DNA from: Deltaproteobacteria bacterium
GTDB lineage: Bacteria; Desulfobacterota; DSM-4660; Desulfatiglandales; HGW-15
Assembly: GCA_030671095.1 (NCBI GenBank)
Contig: DAOVAK010000045.1
Location: 1-10,842 of the forward strand
Direction of reading: 5' to 3'
DNA length: 10,842 nucleotides
Shown here: piece by piece, positions 7,181 through 10,842 of the stretch
How the letters are laid out: each line of letters starts with the position of its first letter
Position numbering within the stretch: position 1 is the first letter of the stretch
Made by a program: the position numbers and the translations under genes
Notes under the pieces: generated by a model
The model's input: the letters and a program-made list of their open reading frames with translations, nothing else
Told to the model about the DNA's origin: nothing
Databases searched by the model: none

Positions 7181-7413
7181 AGAATTTTGGCTAACCATTC
7201 TTGGTGAAGCGAAACGGCCGCAAACCCAATGTCTGAGTCCGCAGGACGAGTTTTGGGTTTGCAGTGAAGGGAACTTTAGAATGGTCCAAAATTCTTTTCA
7301 GGGAGTGAAAGGGAATTTGGGCAACAGACCGCAGAGCTTTGAAGCGAAGGGGCAGGGGAGCCCTCCGCGGAAATATTTGCTAAAAAAGCCAGGAAACTCC
7401 AGGAGAATTTTCG
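7063..7413. repeat. Repeat-rich block with nested inverted repeats (MITE-like or structured RNA)
   Basis: The outer arms CTGGAGTTTCC (7073-7083) and GGAAACTCCAG (7392-7402) are perfect 11-bp inverted repeats. Each is extended outward by the near-palindrome GAGAATTTTC (7064-7073 and 7403-7412). Inside lies a long hairpin (7179-7297), listed separately. Short direct repeats recur within: GAAGCGAA at 7206-7213 and 7341-7348, and GTGAAGGGAACTTTAG (7264-7279) against GTGAAAGGGAATTTGG (7305-7320). No transposase is present. The block ends 2 bases before the -35 box of the next promoter. A non-autonomous mobile repeat or dispersed palindromic repeat is my best reading; a structured RNA is the alternative. 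Confidence 0.5.
7179..7297. repeat. Long multi-segment hairpin (about 120 bases)
   Basis: Three perfectly paired segments nest in register. AAAGAATTTTGG (7179-7190) pairs with CCAAAATTCTTT (7286-7297). After a 3-base bulge on the left side only, ACCATTCT (7194-7201) pairs with AGAATGGT (7278-7285). GCAAACCCAA (7220-7229) pairs with TTGGGTTTGC (7253-7262). The apex carries a small GTCC-GCA-GGAC stem-loop (7237-7247). About 34 base pairs are perfect, so this is not chance. It starts right at the stop codon of the possible small protein and could be transcribed from the kinase side. Confidence 0.8.
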
Positions 7414-7414
7414 A

Positions 7415-7443
7415 TTGACAAATGAATATCGCTGAATTAACAT
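7415..7443 (+). promoter_or_regulatory. Sigma70-type promoter for cassette 2
   Basis: A perfect -35 TTGACA (7415-7420), a 17-base spacer and TAACAT (7438-7443; 4 of 6 consensus -10 bases) lie 53 bases before the binding-protein ATG. Geometry matches the promoter of cassette 1, so each cassette appears to have its own promoter. The -35 box lies just outside the inverted-repeat block. Confidence 0.6.
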
Positions 7444-7496
7444 TGGTCTGGTTGGGATTGTCTCAATAATTCTCATAAGCAAAGGAGGGGAAAACC

Positions 7497-8516
7497 ATGA
7501 AAGGGAAACTTCTTATTCTGATTATTCTGTTTTCATTGATTCTTCCGGCAGGTATAGTCAAAGCCGCTGACCTCGTAGTCTATGCAGCTCTTGACTACAA
7601 GACGCCACGAGAGATCATCAAGGTATTCGAGGAACAGACGGGCTTGAAGGTGGAACTTGCCCTTCAGATTGAACAGGCAGGTACCGTGGCCTCCAGGATC
7701 AAGATAGAGGCAAAGAATCCACGGGCTGATGTTTTTATTGGAGGGAATTCGAACATCCATGCCAGCCTGGCGGCGGGAGGATACCTTCAGAAATATCGCT
7801 CACCTATGGTGAAAGAGGCAGGGATAGACCCGAAGTTTATGGATCCTCAGGGTTATTGGTCAGGATGGTATCTTGGGGCGATGTGCATCCATTACAACAC
7901 GAAGAGGTTTAAGGAGGAGATTGCCCCAAAGGGTGTTAAACCACCTTCCTCATGGGATGATCTCTTGAACCCTGTCTATAAGGGTGAGGTGATCACTTCA
8001 AATCCCGCTACGACGGGAAGTGCGGTTATTATCACGGCCACTCAGATTTTCAGATTGGGCGGTGTGGATGCGGGCTTCAAATACATAGCCAAACTGAACA
8101 AAAATGTACGCCAATACACCCGTGGTGCGAATGGATCCATTGATTTGGTATCAAGGGGAGAAGCCATCGTAGGTACGGCGTGGGGGCATGATACCATTGC
8201 CAGGAAAACACGGGAGAACCTTCCGATAACGGTTGTATTTCCGAAAGATGATGGTTACGAAATTGGAGCGGCTTCTATTATTAAAGGGTGCAAGAACCTC
8301 GCGGCTGCGGAGAAGTTTATCGATTTCCTCCTCACCCCGGCTCCCGGAGAGATCAACGCGAGGATTGGACTGAGGTACCCGGTGAGAAAGGGCGTTTCCC
8401 TCCCCGCTGGAGTTCCTCCTTTTGAAAGTCTGAGCTTCGTAAACTATGACAATGAAACGGTGGTAAAGAACCTCGAGGCATGGAAGAAAAGGTGGTCTGA
8501 GATCACTGGACATTAA
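7497..8516 (+). CDS. Periplasmic substrate-binding protein of an AfuA/FbpA-type ABC importer (cassette 2)
   Basis: 339-residue COG1840-family binding protein and distant paralogue of the one in cassette 1. Residues 1-23 are a signal peptide (KGK, a hydrophobic core, cleavage after IVKA). The mature chain begins ADLVVYAALDYKTPREI. IEAKNPRADVFIGGNSNIHA (70-89) matches the equivalent ligand loop of the first protein (AEAKNPQASIWFAGPSTSHI). The C-lobe has WGHD (His231, Asp232) and, 23 residues after the Asp, GYE (Glu255). The tyrosine pair that binds ferric iron in FbpA is absent. As I recall, sugar-phosphate-binding AfuA uses His, Asp and Glu with this spacing, so a phosphorylated sugar or similar anion is a better guess than iron. 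An AGGAGGGG site lies 6-8 bases before ATG. A 15-bp hairpin follows the gene. Confidence 0.92.
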   Translation: MKGKLLILIILFSLILPAGIVKAADLVVYAALDYKTPREIIKVFEEQTGLKVELALQIEQAGTVASRIKIEAKNPRADVFIGGNSNIHASLAAGGYLQKYRSPMVKEAGIDPKFMDPQGYWSGWYLGAMCIHYNTKRFKEEIAPKGVKPPSSWDDLLNPVYKGEVITSNPATTGSAVIITATQIFRLGGVDAGFKYIAKLNKNVRQYTRGANGSIDLVSRGEAIVGTAWGHDTIARKTRENLPITVVFPKDDGYEIGAASIIKGCKNLAAAEKFIDFLLTPAPGEINARIGLRYPVRKGVSLPAGVPPFESLSFVNYDNETVVKNLEAWKKRWSEITGH

Positions 8517-8733
8517 TTTTTTCCAAAATCTCTAAGGATCCTGACCGTAAGAAGAATCATCTTTGGCTAGGTTGAGCCCTGGTGCTTGACCTAGCCAATC
8601 CTTCTTCCGCACATATTCCCTCTCAATCGAACAGATGAATAATCATGGCAACAACTAGTAAACATCATGCCAGCATGATCAGTTATGAACGATGGATAGA
8701 AAACCAAACGGAAATTACATGTAGGGAATAGAA
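8517..8733. other. Gap between binding protein 2 and permease 2 with two dyad elements
   Basis: These 217 bases contain no gene I can support. They hold the strong hairpin at 8563-8598 and a short perfect dyad, ATCATGC-CA-GCATGAT (8664-8679), which could be an operator. AGGGA (8723-8727) lies 6 bases before the permease ATG. No T-run follows the hairpin, so read-through into the permease gene is likely. Confidence 0.55.
8563..8598 (+). terminator. Strong hairpin between binding-protein and permease genes of cassette 2
   Basis: TTGGCTAGGTTGAGC (8563-8577) pairs with GCTTGACCTAGCCAA (8584-8598): 15 pairs including two G-T, closing a 6-base loop. The core TTGGCTAGGT/ACCTAGCCAA is perfect. Outer GAAGAA (8551-8556) and TTCTTC (8602-8607) could extend it past an internal loop. 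There is no T-run, so it is more likely an attenuator or a 3' stabiliser of the binding-protein message. It mirrors the hairpin at the same place in cassette 1. Confidence 0.7.
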
Positions 8734-10344
8734 ATGGGTAAGATTCTTAAGGAACCTCTTTTACTCATCACTCTGCTCTTGGTCCTTTTAGCTCTGGGAG
8801 TCTTTGTCCTCTATCCCATGGTAAGTGTTTTTACCTATCCTTCCATTAAGGATTTTCTCAGCATCCCGAAGAATGCCCGATACGTAAGGGCCATTTATAA
8901 CACCTTTATTATGGTTTTGCTATCCACATCCTCAGCGGTTATTGTTGGTTTCCTCTTTGCCTATACCTTTGCGAGAGCTGATGTGCCCCTGAAAAGGGTT
9001 TTCCGGATAATATCCCTTCTTCCCCTTTTTTCACCTCCATTCATGATCGCTTTTAGCTACATTTTGATGTTCGGAAGGAATGGTTTGGTCAGTTATACCT
9101 TGTTTGGTCATCGTTACGACATCATAGGATGGCACGGATTATGGCTGTCTGAAACCATCGCCTTTTTCCCCATGGCCGCCCTCATCATGGAAGGCGTGCT
9201 TCAATCCATATCCCCAAGCCTTGAGTATGCCGGAAGAAACCTCGGCGCAACGGGATGGAAACTTTTCCGCACCATTACACTCCCTCTGGCCAGGCCCGGT
9301 GTGGCCGGGGCAGCCCTCCTCGTAGCCATATACGTCCTGGCGGATTTTGGTAACCCCATCATGATTGCGGGGAATTTCATTGTCCTTCCTACGGAGGCGT
9401 GGTCCAGAGTCAGCGGCTGGGGAGATGTAACCGGGGCCGCAGTCCTCACTTCGATACTCCTTCTGCCAGCCTTCTTCTTCTTTATCTTTCAGAGATACTG
9501 GGTGGGGAGAAGGGAGTATACCACCATAACCGGCAAGGTGACCCTCGTGGATATGCCGCCCACCAAATGGTATATAAGATGGTCTCTGTTTAGCTTTTGC
9601 ACGATTGTTTCGATCCTCATTCTCTGCATCTTTTTTGGTCTCATTGCCGGGGCATTTACAAAAGGATGGGGATTTGATTACAGCCCCACCCTGAAACACT
9701 GGGAGCACATCTTCTCTTTTTCCAAGCCCCTCACCAACAGCATATATTTCGCCCTTATCGCTGCCCTGGTGAGCTCGAGCTTTGCGATGGTGAGCGCCTA
9801 CCTTGTAAGCAGAAAGGAGTTCGTAGCAAAGAAGGCGTTGGATTTCGTAGCTATCCTCCCTGCAGCAATCCCCGGGGTTTTCTTTGGGATAGGCTATTCC
9901 CTCTCCTTCAATGTTCCCCCTTTTGATCTATACGGTACCTCCCTCATCATCATATTCAGCATGATTTTCTGGAATATTCCCATGGGATACCAGACCGCTT
10001 ACGGGGGATTTCAACAGATTTCTGCTTCCCTGGGTGAGGCTGCTTCCAATCTCGGGGCAAGAAGTTTAAGGATTTTCTGGGATATAGAACTGCCCCTCCT
10101 GAAATCCGCATATATTTCGGCCTTCATCGTATCGTTTATCCGGGCTGTCACAACCCTCAGCGTGGTTATCTTTCTGGTTACATCGACAAATATTGTCGCC
10201 ACCTTTCGCATTCTCAATTTGGTAAACGATGGATTCTTAGGTCAGGGGGCAACCTTGACGACCGCCCTTTTATTCTTAACCTTTCTCATTTTGGGCTGTG
10301 CCAGATTCCTCTTCGGGAGGAAGATTGAACTATTCAGGATTTAG
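8734..10344 (+). CDS. Fused two-domain ABC permease (FbpB/AfuB type), cassette 2
   Basis: 536-residue inner-membrane permease with two channel domains in one chain and about 12 hydrophobic segments. The first helix follows KEPLLLITLLLVLLALGVFV (6-25). EAA loops for ATPase docking are LEYAGRNLGA (163-172), followed by ITLPLARPG, and LGEAASNLGA (433-442), followed by IELPLL. It is clearly paralogous to the cassette 1 permease, sharing LFSPPFMIAF, ADFGNP, QRYWVGRREYTTITG and GWGFDYSPTL. Here the start is an ordinary ATG with AGGGA 6 bases upstream. The stop lies 16 bases before the ATPase ATG, the same gap as in cassette 1, so the two are co-transcribed. The substrate is unknown. Confidence 0.93.
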   Translation: MGKILKEPLLLITLLLVLLALGVFVLYPMVSVFTYPSIKDFLSIPKNARYVRAIYNTFIMVLLSTSSAVIVGFLFAYTFARADVPLKRVFRIISLLPLFSPPFMIAFSYILMFGRNGLVSYTLFGHRYDIIGWHGLWLSETIAFFPMAALIMEGVLQSISPSLEYAGRNLGATGWKLFRTITLPLARPGVAGAALLVAIYVLADFGNPIMIAGNFIVLPTEAWSRVSGWGDVTGAAVLTSILLLPAFFFFIFQRYWVGRREYTTITGKVTLVDMPPTKWYIRWSLFSFCTIVSILILCIFFGLIAGAFTKGWGFDYSPTLKHWEHIFSFSKPLTNSIYFALIAALVSSSFAMVSAYLVSRKEFVAKKALDFVAILPAAIPGVFFGIGYSLSFNVPPFDLYGTSLIIIFSMIFWNIPMGYQTAYGGFQQISASLGEAASNLGARSLRIFWDIELPLLKSAYISAFIVSFIRAVTTLSVVIFLVTSTNIVATFRILNLVNDGFLGQGATLTTALLFLTFLILGCARFLFGRKIELFRI

Positions 10345-10360
10345 AGGGGGACTTCCCTAT

Positions 10361-10842
10361 ATGCCAGATATTCACATAAGAATAAAAAACTTAACCAAGA
10401 AATTCGGCAATGTTGTTGCGGTAGACAATGTCTCGTTGAGGATTGAAAGGGGAAGCTTCACGACACTTTTAGGCCCTAGTGGCTGTGGGAAGACGACAAC
10501 TCTTCGCCTCATTGCGGGTTTATACAATGTCGATCAGGGGGAAATCTTCTTTGGAGAGAGATGTGTCAACGATGTCCCCTCCCACCAGCGTAACGCCACT
10601 ATGGTCTTCCAGGACTACGCTTTATTCCCCCACATGACGATTTTCGAGAATGTTTCATACGGACTGAGACTCATGAAATTGCCCGCCAAAGAGATAGAGG
10701 AAAGGGTTGAAAAGACCTTAAAATTTCTTGGGTTAGAGGAATTAGGAGAGCGAACTCCCGGAACGATCAGTGGAGGCCAACAACAACGTGCAGCCCTGGC
10801 AAGATCCCTGATTATGGAACCAGAGGTATTACTGTTGGATGA
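10361..10842 (+). CDS. ABC transporter ATPase (FbpC/PotA type), cassette 2, 3' end outside window
   Basis: The first 160 residues of the ATPase for cassette 2, cut by the right edge. Walker A GPSGCGKTT (38-46), Q-loop Gln84 in MVFQDYALFPHM, signature ISGGQQQR (136-143) and the start of Walker B VLLLD (156-160) are present. The H-loop and C-terminal TOBE-type part lie beyond the window. It is similar throughout to the cassette 1 ATPase (NDVPSHQRNATMVFQ against NDIPPQRRDSAMVFQ). GAGGGGG (10344-10350) is the ribosome site, about 10 bases before ATG, which is a slightly long spacing. It belongs to the operon begun by the binding protein. Confidence 0.93.
   Translation, partial: MPDIHIRIKNLTKKFGNVVAVDNVSLRIERGSFTTLLGPSGCGKTTTLRLIAGLYNVDQGEIFFGERCVNDVPSHQRNATMVFQDYALFPHMTIFENVSYGLRLMKLPAKEIEERVEKTLKFLGLEELGERTPGTISGGQQQRAALARSLIMEPEVLLLD

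Noticed and set aside
7233..7250. Resemblance to a hammerhead ribozyme core (CTGAG, stem, CGAG)
   Set aside because: The essential CUGAUGA and GAAA segments are incomplete, and no stem I/III cleavage-site arrangement is present.
7104..7418. Open frames of 104 codons on + and 68 codons on - (7276-7482) across the repeat block
   Set aside because: They run through perfect inverted repeats, have no ribosome sites and show no recognisable protein features.

Overview
This bacterial window carries two tandem ABC-importer cassettes on the + strand with a PfkB-family kinase gene between them. A uronate isomerase gene leaves the left edge on the opposite strand. Strong Shine-Dalgarno sites, sigma70-like promoters and two-domain fused permeases indicate a Gram-negative-type bacterium. 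Composition is mixed: the transporter genes are mid-40s to about 50% GC and the kinase gene is clearly richer. The long repeat-filled intergenic stretches resemble those of uncultivated Desulfobacterota-like genomes, but the sequence does not fix the taxon.

Layout. 1-1150 (-): the first 383 residues of a uronate isomerase (UxaC family), C-terminus outside the window. 1151-2017: a long non-coding stretch with a degenerate octamer repeat, a purine-rich tract and a promoter. 2018-5934 (+): cassette 1, made of a periplasmic binding protein, a strong hairpin, a two-domain permease that appears to start at CTG, and an ATPase. 5935-6173: gap without a convincing gene. 6174-7043 (+): PfkB-family sugar kinase. 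7040-7180 (+): a possible 46-residue protein overlapping the kinase stop. 7063-7413: a repeat-rich block with nested inverted repeats. 7415-7443: a promoter. 7497-10842 (+): cassette 2, made of a binding protein, a strong hairpin, a two-domain permease, and an ATPase cut by the window edge.

How the genes may work together. Each cassette has the FbpABC/AfuABC layout usually auto-annotated as ferric iron uptake. Both binding proteins lack the paired tyrosines of ferric-binding FbpA. They have His-Asp at that place, followed 23-24 residues later by Gly-Tyr-Glu. As I recall it, this is the pattern of the sugar-phosphate-binding AfuA branch. With a sugar kinase between the cassettes and a uronate isomerase next door, I infer carbohydrate, sugar-phosphate or sugar-acid uptake rather than iron uptake. 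The substrate cannot be read from the sequence.
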